Shown: piece by piece, positions 37,940 through 48,042 of the stretch | How the letters are laid out: each line of letters begins with the position of its first letter | How positions within the stretch are numbered: position 1 is the stretch's first letter | Assembly (NCBI RefSeq): GCF_001673535.1 | Contig: NZ_LZLY01000085.1 | Location: forward strand, 1-64,000 | Direction of reading: 5' to 3' | DNA length: 64,000 nucleotides | From: Mycobacterium sp. 1081908.1 | Lineage (GTDB): Bacteria > Actinomycetota > Actinomycetes > Mycobacteriales > Mycobacteriaceae | Translations under genes and position numbers: made by a program | Notes under the pieces: generated by a model | Seen by the model: the letters and a program-made list of their open reading frames with translations, nothing else | What the model was told of the DNA's origin: nothing | Database searches by the model: none

Positions 37940-38620
37940 TTACCCGGAAGGCTCCGCGGGAATCCGTTCGTGCACCGTCAGCAGCAAATGGTCGAACTGA
38001 CTTTGGGCGGCGGCGGTCGGCGCGGGCAGCGTCATGACCTCGGCGAGCAATTGCTTCGCCAGCGAGCGCAGCTTCACATTGGTCTCCTGCGAGCGCCACT
38101 GCAGCACGCGGAAGGCCTGATCGGGGCTGACCCGATAGACGTACATCAGCACGCCCTTGGCCTGCTCGATGGCCGCGCGGTTCTCGAACAGGTCCGGCAG
38201 CGCCTCGTCGAGCACTTCCTGGCGCGCCTCGTCGAAGGTGTCGGTGAGGTCGATGTAATACCCGGCGGTGCCCACCACGGCGCCGGAGTCGTCCAGCATG
38301 CGGTCGGCCACCACGATCGCGTCGTGCACGTTGCCCGCGGTGTCGATAAACCGGTGGCGGCTGGAGAACGACTCCTCGGACTGCAGGGCGTAGTCCAGCA
38401 GGTCCTGCACGTGGGCGCGGTCCTCGGGATGCTTGTGCGACAGCAGCAGTTTGGTCGTCGGCACCACCTGGCCGGGTTCGTAGCCGTGCATCCGGGCCAC
38501 CTCGTCGGACCATTCCCAGCGCTGACCGACGAACCAGAAGCGGAAGGCGCCGACATTCATGTACCTGGTCGCGGCCTCGGTTGCGCCGCTCGGCTGCGTC
38601 GGGCTCTCGGCGGGTTGCAC
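37940..38620 (-). CDS. PAS-ANTAR putative RNA-binding antiterminator
   Basis: A 226-residue regulator. A PAS domain covers residues 25-130 (FRFWFVGQRWEWSDEVARMHGYEPG, HPEDRAHVQDLLDYAL, GYYIDLTD). An ANTAR domain follows at about 145-200 (LFENRAAIEQAKGVLMYVYRVSPDQAFRVLQWRSQETNVKLR). ANTAR proteins bind paired hairpins in mRNA leaders to prevent termination. The PAS domain suggests sensing of a small ligand or redox state. The GTG at 38620 begins the protein. The STAS and kinase genes follow on the same strand after an 81-base gap, so all three may share a stress response. Confidence 0.88.
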   Translation of the reverse strand: MQPAESPTQPSGATEAATRYMNVGAFRFWFVGQRWEWSDEVARMHGYEPGQVVPTTKLLLSHKHPEDRAHVQDLLDYALQSEESFSSRHRFIDTAGNVHDAIVVADRMLDDSGAVVGTAGYYIDLTDTFDEARQEVLDEALPDLFENRAAIEQAKGVLMYVYRVSPDQAFRVLQWRSQETNVKLRSLAKQLLAEVMTLPAPTAAAQSQFDHLLLTVHERIPAEPSG

Positions 38621-38654
38621 GTTTGCATCCTCCCACCCGGCGGGTACTCGCGGC

Positions 38655-38660
38655 TACCGT
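38655..38660 (+). promoter_or_regulatory. -10 element TACCGT for the thiC leader
   Basis: TACCGT lies about 32 bases before the first conserved base of the TPP riboswitch, so transcription would begin near 38667 and include the whole aptamer. Confidence 0.3.
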
Positions 38661-38691
38661 CTAGGGGGTAACGTCGCGGACGGACCCATCC

Positions 38692-41224
<2,533 letters not shown>

Positions 41225-41228
<4 letters not shown>

Positions 41229-41848
41229 ACCTCGATCAGATCGCCGGCGTCGCGCACCAACCCGCGGGATCGCCGGCCGGCGTCGTGGTGTTGACCCACG
41301 GAGCCGGCGGCGACCGGGAATCGCCGCTGCTGCAACGGGTTTGCGACGAATGGGCCCGGCGCGGCTGGCTCGCGGTGCGCTACAACCTGCCGTACCGCCG
41401 GCGCCGGCCCAAGGGCCCGCCGTCCGGTTCGGCGGCCGGCGACCGTGAGGGCATCGTCGAGGCGATCACGTTGTGCCGCGGGCTGTCCGGGGGCCCGCTG
41501 ATCGCCGGCGGCCACTCCTACGGCGGCCGGCAGACGTCCATGGTGGTGGCCGGCGGCGAGGCTCCGGTGGACGTGCTGACGCTGTTCTCCTATCCGGTGC
41601 ACCCGCCGGGCAAGCCGGAGCGAGCCCGCACCGAGCACCTGCCCGACATCCGGGTGCCCACCGTCTTCACCCACGGGACGTCCGATCCGTTCGGCACGCC
41701 CGAGGAGCTGCGCGCCGCCGCCGCGCTGATCGCCGCGCCGACGGAGGTCGTCGAGATCACCGGCGCGCGCCATGACCTGCGCTCGAAGACCCTGGACGTG
41801 CCCGCGCTCGCGATCGAGGCCGCGCTGCGGCTGATTCGAATAACATAA
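41225..41848 (+). CDS. Alpha/beta hydrolase of the dienelactone-hydrolase type (Rv0421c-like)
   Basis: A 207-residue alpha/beta hydrolase. LTHGAGGDRESPLLQRVCDEWA is the oxyanion region near residue 22, GGHSYGGRQTS near 95 contains the nucleophile Ser, TVFTHGTSDPFGTPEEL near 150 gives the acid Asp, and ITGARHDLRSK gives the His. It belongs to the KANL3/Tex30-like branch. The substrate is unknown, and a link to thiamine rests only on the shared operon with thiC and thiD. Confidence 0.85.
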
Positions 41849-41857
41849 ACCGCAACC

Positions 41858-42082
41858 ATGTTGGAAAAACTTCGCCGAGTGCTCGAATTCCGGCTGAGCA
41901 TCGCCCAGCTGATGGCGATCGGGCTCATCCTCGGCACCCCCTACCTGCTGGTGGGGACCATCTGGTCCACCACCCACACCGAGCATCTGCACCAGATGCA
42001 CGGCGTCGACCTGGCGGTGTCCTTCCTGGGCTCGATCGTGTCGTGGCCGGTCCTGATCGTCGCAAACGTCTGCATGACGTGA
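41858..42082 (+). CDS. Small two-span membrane protein (Rv0420c-like)
   Basis: A 74-residue protein with hydrophobic segments at about residues 16-37 (AQLMAIGLILGTPYLLVGTIW) and 52-72 (LAVSFLGSIVSWPVLIVANV), joined by a His-rich loop TTHTEHLHQMHG that could bind metal. It follows the hydrolase by nine bases and is probably the last gene of the thiC operon. The H37Rv equivalent is annotated longer. Confidence 0.7.
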   Translation: MLEKLRRVLEFRLSIAQLMAIGLILGTPYLLVGTIWSTTHTEHLHQMHGVDLAVSFLGSIVSWPVLIVANVCMT

Positions 42083-42097
42083 CGGCTTTAGTCAGCT

Positions 42098-42113
42098 AAA
42101 ACTGGACAGTTTT
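42098..42113. promoter_or_regulatory. Perfect palindrome, candidate MarR operator
   Basis: AAAACTGGACAGTTTT is a perfect 16-base inverted repeat (seven-base arms, two-base centre), 24 bases before the MarR start codon. TTAGTCAG before it and TGACTGTCTAA after it are weaker outer arms. Size and place fit a self-regulating MarR site. Confidence 0.6.
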
Positions 42114-42137
42114 GACTGTCTAATTTAGGGTGGAGTC

Positions 42138-42572
42138 ATGGACGGCGTCGGTGACTCGGCCGTGGCGGCGGCCCGCGATCTGCGGGTGCTGTTCAGCCGG
42201 TTGCGCCGGCGGCTGCGCAGCCTCGGGGTCGACGACGACCTCACGCCGTCCCAGACCGCGGTGCTCACCCGTCTCTGGAAAGAGGGCGCGTCGTCGGCCA
42301 GCGCGCTGGCCGGCGCCGAAGGGGTGCGACCGCAGTCGATGGCCACGATCGTGGCCGCGCTCGAGCGACGCGGGCTCATCGAACGCGCGCCCGACCCCGA
42401 AGACGGCCGCCGCCAGGTTGTTTCGCTGACCGTCAAGGGCCGGCGGCGCGCCGAGAGCGATCGCCGGTTGCGGGAGGAATGGCTGGCGCGCGCCATCCAG
42501 GAGCGGTATTCCGAACGGGAACGCCGGATCATCCTCGATGCGCTGTCGCTGCTCGAGCGCCTGACCGAATGA
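42138..42572 (+). CDS. MarR family transcriptional regulator
   Basis: A 144-residue winged-helix regulator. The recognition region is SSASALAGAEGVRPQSMATIVAALERRGLIERAP at about 55-88, and the wing is DPEDGRRQVVSLTVKGRRRAE, including the conserved DxR. Flanking helices serve for dimerisation. It is coupled to the F420-type oxidoreductase gene downstream and faces a perfect palindrome upstream, so it probably represses its own operon until a ligand binds. Confidence 0.9.
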   Translation: MDGVGDSAVAAARDLRVLFSRLRRRLRSLGVDDDLTPSQTAVLTRLWKEGASSASALAGAEGVRPQSMATIVAALERRGLIERAPDPEDGRRQVVSLTVKGRRRAESDRRLREEWLARAIQERYSERERRIILDALSLLERLTE

Positions 42573-42592
42573 CGAAAAGAGGGGACACCGCA

Positions 42593-43462
42593 ATGGAACT
42601 GGGAATTCACTTCATCGACTTCCTGCCGGGGGATCCGGCGAAGCTGGGCCCGACGCTGGCCGACGCCGCCAGGGCCGCCGAGCAGGGCGGCGCCACGCTG
42701 TTCACCCTGGCCGACCACTTCTTCCAGATGGAAACCGTTGGGCGGGCCGAGGATCCGTTCCTGGAGGGCTATACGTCGCTGGGGTTCCTGGCCGGGCAGA
42801 CCGCGACCATCGACCTGGCCCTGCTGGTCACCGGGGTCACCTATCGCTACCCGGGCGTGCTGGCCAAGACGGTGACGACTCTGGACGTGCTGTCGGCGGG
42901 CCGGTCCATGCTCGGCCTCGGCGCGGCGTGGTACGACCGCGAACACGCCGGCCTCGGCGTTCCGTACCCGCCGCTCGGCGCGCGCTTCGAGATGCTGGAA
43001 GAGACGCTGCAGGTCTGCCTGCAGATGTGGAGCGACAACGACGGGCCCTACACCGGCCAGCACTATCGGCTGGCCGAGACAATCTGTGTGCCGCAACCGA
43101 TTCGGCGGCCCCCGATCCTGATCGGCGGCGACGGCGAGAAGAAGACGCTGCGGCTGGTCGCGCGGTACGCCGATGTCTGGAACAGCACGACGAGCGACGT
43201 CGAGGCGCTGAAGCACAAGGTCGACGTGCTGAACCGGCACTGCGAGGCGGTGGGCAGGGATCCCGGCGAGATCCGCAAGACGGTCGGCTTTTTCGACGAC
43301 CCCTTTGCGGACACCGACGCGTACCTGAAGACGGTCGAGCGTTATGCCTCGCTCGGCATCGAGATGATCAACACCGGTCCCGTGCCCGGCAACCCCGACC
43401 CCGTCGGCTTCATCCGCCGGTTCGGCGACGAGGTCGTGCCCCGGCTCGCCGAAATCGCCTGA
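42593..43462 (+). CDS. LLM-class F420-dependent oxidoreductase
   Basis: A 289-residue luciferase-like TIM-barrel oxidoreductase. MELGIHFIDFLPGDPAKLG starts the barrel, TLADHFFQMETVG near residue 38 and TTLDVLSAGRSMLGLGAAWY near 95 are typical of F420-dependent members, and RRPPILIGGDGEKKTLRLVARYADVWN near 165 binds the cofactor phosphate. The substrate is unknown. I chose the ATG at 42593, which has AGAGGGG at good distance; an ATG at 42569 overlapping the MarR stop is the alternative. It ends two bases from the convergent lpqM stop. Confidence 0.87.
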   Translation: MELGIHFIDFLPGDPAKLGPTLADAARAAEQGGATLFTLADHFFQMETVGRAEDPFLEGYTSLGFLAGQTATIDLALLVTGVTYRYPGVLAKTVTTLDVLSAGRSMLGLGAAWYDREHAGLGVPYPPLGARFEMLEETLQVCLQMWSDNDGPYTGQHYRLAETICVPQPIRRPPILIGGDGEKKTLRLVARYADVWNSTTSDVEALKHKVDVLNRHCEAVGRDPGEIRKTVGFFDDPFADTDAYLKTVERYASLGIEMINTGPVPGNPDPVGFIRRFGDEVVPRLAEIA

Positions 43463-43464
43463 GG

Positions 43465-44922
43465 CTAGCCGGGATAGCGCGAGTAGCAGGCGTCCATGTT
43501 GCCGGCCACGCCGCCGCGGAAGGCGGCGATCCGGGTGAAGCCGGCCGGCACGCTGGTGCCGTCGGCGTCGCTGGCGACCAGGTGGTTGATCAGCAGGCCG
43601 GAGACGGCCTCGTCGAGATCGCCGGCCGTCAGCACGAGCTGCTTCTGGGACGGCAGCTCGATCGGTTCGGCCATCTTGCGATGCACGACACCCGTCAGGC
43701 ACGCGGTGCGCAGCGCGGTCCAGGGGCTCTGCATCGCGAGCCCGCGCTCGTGCTGCACCGCCAGCGCGTACCTCGACATCACCATCGACAGCGCGGTGTC
43801 GTCACCCTGCGGCAGGGTGTGCTCGTTCTCGGCGGCGACCTTGCCCGCCTTCGCCAGCCCGGGCAGGTCGATCACGATGGTGTTGGTCGCCGGACAGTAC
43901 GACGCCGGCGGGCTGGCCTTGGCGTCCGGGCAGTCGGCCGGCTTATAGGACAGCGTCGGCGGACTCTTGGGGGAGAAGATCTTTCCCAGCAGCTCCATCA
44001 GCGTGGACAACGTGTCCTCGTTGATCGGGACCTCGCCGGTCTCGGGGTCCCCGCTGGAGTCGGTCCGAAGGGCGGTCGGCAGGTCGCCGCGGCGCTGGGC
44101 GATTTCCTGCTTGTTGATGCCGGCGCACGCCGAGGCGCCGTCGATGAACCCCATCTGGAAGGCGCTGATCCGGTCCAGGGCCGACCCGTGTTCGTCGTCG
44201 TTGGTGGTGTCGGCGTCCAGGACCGGGTCGCGGGTGGTGATGATCCCGGCCAGCACGTGGTCGAGCCCGTCGGCGGTGCTCAGCGTGAAGCGCGGCGACT
44301 TGCCGTCCGCCACCCAGAACAGATACACGCCCGCGAAGCAATCGGCCTGCTGTTCGCGGACGATGGTCGGGTCCGTTCGGGTCACCAGCTTCGCCATCTG
44401 CTGCAGGGCGTGCCCGAATTCGTGCGCCAGCACACCGTTCACGGACATGTCACCGAAATAGCGTTGCGCGACGGCCATGAACACCCCGCGATCCCAGGCG
44501 ATCAGGTTGCAGCGCGACGTGAAAAAGGCGTTGACGAGCTTATAGGTCTCGCTGTGGCAAACGATGGGACTGTTCGGATTGTCGGAGTCGTAGGACACCA
44601 TCTTGGCGACCGGGATGAAGGTCCCTTTCAGCGATTCGCTGTACACCGACTTCCAGTAGTCCTCGATGTCGTTGATCGAGAGCAGGGACAGCTTGTCGAT
44701 GGGCCCGTTGTCGGTGTTGACCACCGTGCCGGTGGGGGCCGGCGCGTTCGCGCGGATCCCGCTGGGACCGCTGGTCGCGGGCAGGCCGCCCACCCGGAAG
44801 GGGTCGTTGAGCATGGACAGGGCGCGCCCATCGACCATCGTGGTGCAGCCCGCCACCACGAGCACCGCCCCCGCGCAGGCGATTGCCGCCTTCAGACGTC
44901 GACTCCGCCCGCGCACACTCAT
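43465..44922 (-). CDS. lpqM: Lipoprotein zinc metallopeptidase LpqM
   Basis: A 485-residue exported lipoprotein with lipobox VVAGC (Cys26). The zinc site is HEFGH at His167, Glu168 and His171, in VLAHEFGHALQQM, followed by a third-ligand region REQQADCFAGVY. It belongs to the neutral-zinc-metallopeptidase (YpfJ-like) group. It should act on proteins outside the cytoplasmic membrane. Equivalent of Rv0419, but the three genes upstream separate it from lpqL, unlike in H37Rv. Confidence 0.92.
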   Translation of the reverse strand: MSVRGRSRRLKAAIACAGAVLVVAGCTTMVDGRALSMLNDPFRVGGLPATSGPSGIRANAPAPTGTVVNTDNGPIDKLSLLSINDIEDYWKSVYSESLKGTFIPVAKMVSYDSDNPNSPIVCHSETYKLVNAFFTSRCNLIAWDRGVFMAVAQRYFGDMSVNGVLAHEFGHALQQMAKLVTRTDPTIVREQQADCFAGVYLFWVADGKSPRFTLSTADGLDHVLAGIITTRDPVLDADTTNDDEHGSALDRISAFQMGFIDGASACAGINKQEIAQRRGDLPTALRTDSSGDPETGEVPINEDTLSTLMELLGKIFSPKSPPTLSYKPADCPDAKASPPASYCPATNTIVIDLPGLAKAGKVAAENEHTLPQGDDTALSMVMSRYALAVQHERGLAMQSPWTALRTACLTGVVHRKMAEPIELPSQKQLVLTAGDLDEAVSGLLINHLVASDADGTSVPAGFTRIAAFRGGVAGNMDACYSRYPG

Positions 44923-44971
44923 GACAAAACCTCATCCCGACCGGGCTGCAAGGCAGCATCAAAGGGATCTC

Positions 44972-44999
44972 ATTCTAGATGGCCTGGCTAACTCTGACA
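44972..44999 (-). promoter_or_regulatory. Candidate lpqM promoter
   Basis: On the minus strand TGTCAG (44999-44994) and TAGAAT (44977-44972) are separated by 16 bases, about 50 bases before the lpqM start. The remaining gap 45000-45157 shows no clear gene or signal. Confidence 0.4.
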
Positions 45000-45157
45000 G
45001 CCCAAATGGCGCTCGCGGTTTGCCGCGGTGTCCCATCGCGAAACATCAACGGGCCGGGCGGTATTCAGCCCGTAAATTGCCGGTGCCCCCGGGCACGCCC
45101 CGCGGCGGCGTCGGCGGTGCGCGAAGGCATCGCGGTGCGTTTGCCGCGACCAGCCGG

Positions 45158-45541
45158 TCACGCGGGTGGATTGGGGATGTTACCGGCGTCCATCTCGTCC
45201 GCGATCCGGTTGAACTCGGCCTGCGGGTCCGGCGTTGAGCGGATGCGTTCGGCTTCTTCCTGGCTGATCGCGTACACCCCGGGGATGGGCTCGATCAAGT
45301 GGCGGCGCAGCGCCCTGTAACGGGTGGCCGTGTAGTCCGGCTGCTCTTGGCTCCTGCGCTGATCTTCGAGTTGCAGCTTCGCTATCGCTGCGTCCCGACT
45401 GGCCGCGGTGATCGACCAATCCGAGGCCGGGTAATAGGCGCGCCACGACCCGTCGGGTAACTCTTCGAGCTGCGGTCGGCTGTAAAACCCCATCGCATCT
45501 GCCCCTACGTCTTCGCCGAGGGGGCGGTCTTCCGACTCCAT
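45158..45541 (-). CDS. Hypothetical protein at the end of an ESX-substrate-like cassette
   Basis: A 127-residue hydrophilic protein with no signal peptide or membrane span. The middle has GFYSRPQLEELPDGSWRAYYPASDWSITA, then an ISQEEAERIR helix and an acidic Asn/Pro-rich end. I do not recognise it. GGAGG lies eight bases before the ATG at 45541. It is the third gene of a run with an EspC-like and a WxG-type protein, the position where immunity or chaperone proteins often lie; that role is inference. Confidence 0.65.
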   Translation of the reverse strand: MESEDRPLGEDVGADAMGFYSRPQLEELPDGSWRAYYPASDWSITAASRDAAIAKLQLEDQRRSQEQPDYTATRYRALRRHLIEPIPGVYAISQEEAERIRSTPDPQAEFNRIADEMDAGNIPNPPA

Positions 45542-45561
45542 GTCACGCTCCTCCCGGGAAC

Positions 45562-46263
45562 TCAAGGTCCGTGCTGCGTCACCACACCGGAGCGATCGGT
45601 CGGAGACGGGTAGACATACGTGCTGCCGTCGTGGAAGTACTGCGTGCACAGAAAACCCGTCACCTGCGCTACGCACCACACAAGGCTCACATCGGGTGGT
45701 GGGGCAAACATGGATTCCGGTGCAAAGCCGGCCGGCTTTTCGTCGAAACTGAAGCCGGCCAAACCGCCCAGGGCGGCGGTGATGTGGGCCCCGATCCGCT
45801 GGTCGAGACCCACCAGCTGAGCCGCACGCGCGCGGATGTTCCCGGCGAGGGCTTCGGCTTGCGCCTGCCGGGCGGCCCGCTCCTCAATGGTCTCGACAGT
45901 TCCGGCGTCTTTGACGGTGTAGTCGTCGTGGACGTCAAAACCTGCGTCCCACGCGTCTTCCAGCGCGTAGCGCAATCCGCTTTGGGCGGCCGACTCGTCG
46001 GACGCACCCGCACAGGCGACTTTGGCGGCCCCGCGCAAGCGGTCGCCGACGCCGGTCGCCTTCTCGATGTCCGAGGCGGCCCGGCCTTCGGCCGTGTCGT
46101 ACGCCTCGCCTTCCCAGCCACTCATACGGATGCGTTGGTGCACATCGACGAACCCGGACTCGAGGCGGTTGGCGAAGCGAACCCAATAATCCGCGCCGTC
46201 GATCAAGTGGGCGGTGCCCCAAGACAACAGCTCCGACAGCGGCGGCAGCGGTCCGGCGGCCAT
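45562..46263 (-). CDS. WXG100-like ESX substrate or effector, short C-terminus
   Basis: A 233-residue protein. Residues 1-150 form helices around a WxG turn, Trp50-Glu51-Gly52 in RMSGWEGEAYD, as in the N-terminal domains of type VII secreted effectors. AARQAQAEALAGNIRARAAQLVGLDQRIGAHITAAL follows. The last 60 residues (VSLVWCVAQVTGFLCTQYFHDG) are short, with two Cys, and carry no recognised toxin fold. Its ATG directly abuts the stop of the EspC-like gene, so the pair is cotranslated. An exported effector or a truncated toxin are the alternatives. Confidence 0.65.
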   Translation of the reverse strand: MAAGPLPPLSELLSWGTAHLIDGADYWVRFANRLESGFVDVHQRIRMSGWEGEAYDTAEGRAASDIEKATGVGDRLRGAAKVACAGASDESAAQSGLRYALEDAWDAGFDVHDDYTVKDAGTVETIEERAARQAQAEALAGNIRARAAQLVGLDQRIGAHITAALGGLAGFSFDEKPAGFAPESMFAPPPDVSLVWCVAQVTGFLCTQYFHDGSTYVYPSPTDRSGVVTQHGP

Positions 46264-46545
46264 CTAGAGTCCCCTCTCCAATCCACCCAGCTCGCGCGCC
46301 GATTGTGCCTCGTTCTCGGAGTAGTCGACCCAGGCGGCCGACAACCTGCTTCCGGTGGCCCGCATCCGCGCCGCCGACGCCGCCCCCACCGCCGCCACAC
46401 CCGCGTGCGCGGCGCTCACCGCTGCCGCGCTGGGTTGCGACGGAGCACCCGAGGCCGGGGCTTGCCCGGCGAGGACCTCACCGGCCAGCGTGTCAGTGCG
46501 TCCGGCCAGCGCGGCCAACGCATCGGGCACCCGAAGTGGCCTCAT
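46264..46545 (-). CDS. EspC/DUF2580-like small ESX secretion-associated protein
   Basis: A 93-residue Ala-rich helical protein of the EspC (DUF2580) type. It begins MRPLRVPDALAALAGRTDTL, has an Ala/Ser-rich middle, and ends with a type VII secretion signal YxxxE at Tyr75-Glu79 in AWVDYSENE. These small proteins pair with larger ESX substrates. It is the first gene of the cassette, and its stop touches the start of the WxG-type protein. Length and signal fit the family, although sequence similarity is weak to my eye. Confidence 0.65.
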   Translation of the reverse strand: MRPLRVPDALAALAGRTDTLAGEVLAGQAPASGAPSQPSAAAVSAAHAGVAAVGAASAARMRATGSRLSAAWVDYSENEAQSARELGGLERGL

Positions 46546-46572
46546 GGCGCGATCCTAATCCCGGCCCGACGG

Positions 46573-48042
46573 CTAGGGCACGCGCGTGCGATGCCGCTTG
46601 TCGTGCGGCGGGACGCCGTTGGCCCCGCCGATCGACTCCGCGTAGGTGCCCACCGCGAACGCCGCGCCAGAACCCATGACCGCCAACGCCTCCCGGTTGA
46701 CGGCGTCGACGGTGTCCCGCGGGCTCTGGAAATTGGGGTCGAACGGGACACCCGCCTGACCGCCCCACAGCCGCGCCTGCACCGTGGTCTTGAGCTGGGA
46801 GGCGCCGGCGGTCAGGCCCCCGACCGGAACGCCGGCGACCATGAACGGGTGGTAGTCGGTCATGGTGCCCAACGGCATGTCGGCGGGCCGCTTGCCGGCC
46901 AGGTTCAGGTAGCCGCCCAGGGTGCGCTCGATGCCGGCCGAGCCGTCGGGCACGTCGCCGAATGCGATGCCGGGCGTGGGCGGTCCGGACTGGTCGCCGT
47001 CATCGGTGAAGAAGCCGGCGTTCGGCGAACCGAGCATGGTGAAGTCGAGGTACATCGCGATGTCGTTGAGCTGGTCGCGGTCCATGCCGAAGACGTAGTC
47101 CATCGCGCCGTTGATGCCGTCCTCGTCGGCGCCCCAGAACACGAACCGCACCGCGTTGTTCACCGCGGCCAGCGGCCCCAGCTGCAGCGCCGTTTCCAGC
47201 ACCGCGGCCACGCCGGTCCCGTCGTCGTTGATCCCCGGACCGTCGCGCGGGCTGTCCAGATGCGCGCCGACCACAATCGCTTCGTGCGGGGAGCCGGTTT
47301 CGGTCTGCGCCAACACGTTTCGTGATGAGATCGTGCGGTTCTCGGCGTCCAGCACCAGACGCACCGGCGCGGTGTCGTGGGCGAGCGCCGCGGCGCCGGT
47401 GGCGCCGACGACGGCGACCGGCACGGTCAGCTGCTTGAAGTAGCCGGGGCCGAACAGCGTCGGCGGGGCGCCCTGCCCGTTGGGCGCGCTCACCACGATC
47501 AGCCCCGCCGCTCCCCTGGCCACGGCGCCGTTCTGCTTGTCGACCACCGAGCAGCCCGCGTCGTCGACGACGGCGATCGCGCCGGCGGGCAGGGCGGCCG
47601 GGTAGTCACCGGCGGCGCAGCCCGACGGCCGCGCCGGGTGGACCGGCGGACCGGTCAGGCCGCCGGGCGGCGTTCGGACCAGCATCGACGCCTGGTCGAC
47701 CGGATAGGTGCGGCCGGCCACCATCACCGTCGGCTTGCCCGGTGTGACGTTGTAGAGCCGGTCGAACTGCGGGGTCGAGACCTTAAAGCCCCTGTCCCGC
47801 AACGTCTTCGCCACGTAGTCGACGCTGGCGTCGTAGCCCGGCGTGCCGTCGGCGCGGCTTCCGCGGTTGGTGTTGGCGATGCCCTGCAGCGCGCGCAGAT
47901 GCGCGACCATCCGGTCCGCGGTCACCTTTGCCGCCAGTCCCCGGGCCAGATCCGGCGCTGCCGCCTGCGGCGCGGGCCGCGACGGCGAGCACCCCGCCAC
48001 CAATCCGATCAGCGTCAGCGCCGCGGCAAGCCGACGGATCAT
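46573..48042 (-). CDS. LpqL-like M28 peptidase lipoprotein with lost metal ligands
   Basis: A 489-residue lipoprotein (lipobox GLVAGC, Cys18) with a PA-type insert and an M28 aminopeptidase fold. Compared with LpqL next to it, His261, Asp263 and Asp273 are kept, but the catalytic Glu is Asp306, the metal-binding Asp is Thr335, and the last metal-binding His is Gln439. It should therefore be inactive or altered as a zinc peptidase and could be a binding protein. Its ATG overlaps the stop of lpqL (ATGA at 48039-48042), so it follows lpqL in one operon. It arose by tandem duplication of lpqL. Confidence 0.88.
   Translation of the reverse strand: MIRRLAAALTLIGLVAGCSPSRPAPQAAAPDLARGLAAKVTADRMVAHLRALQGIANTNRGSRADGTPGYDASVDYVAKTLRDRGFKVSTPQFDRLYNVTPGKPTVMVAGRTYPVDQASMLVRTPPGGLTGPPVHPARPSGCAAGDYPAALPAGAIAVVDDAGCSVVDKQNGAVARGAAGLIVVSAPNGQGAPPTLFGPGYFKQLTVPVAVVGATGAAALAHDTAPVRLVLDAENRTISSRNVLAQTETGSPHEAIVVGAHLDSPRDGPGINDDGTGVAAVLETALQLGPLAAVNNAVRFVFWGADEDGINGAMDYVFGMDRDQLNDIAMYLDFTMLGSPNAGFFTDDGDQSGPPTPGIAFGDVPDGSAGIERTLGGYLNLAGKRPADMPLGTMTDYHPFMVAGVPVGGLTAGASQLKTTVQARLWGGQAGVPFDPNFQSPRDTVDAVNREALAVMGSGAAFAVGTYAESIGGANGVPPHDKRHRTRVP

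Noticed and set aside
46573..48042. Treating the LpqL paralogue as a pseudogene
   Set aside because: The frame is intact with lipobox and full fold; only active-site residues differ, which fits a pseudo-enzyme better than decay.
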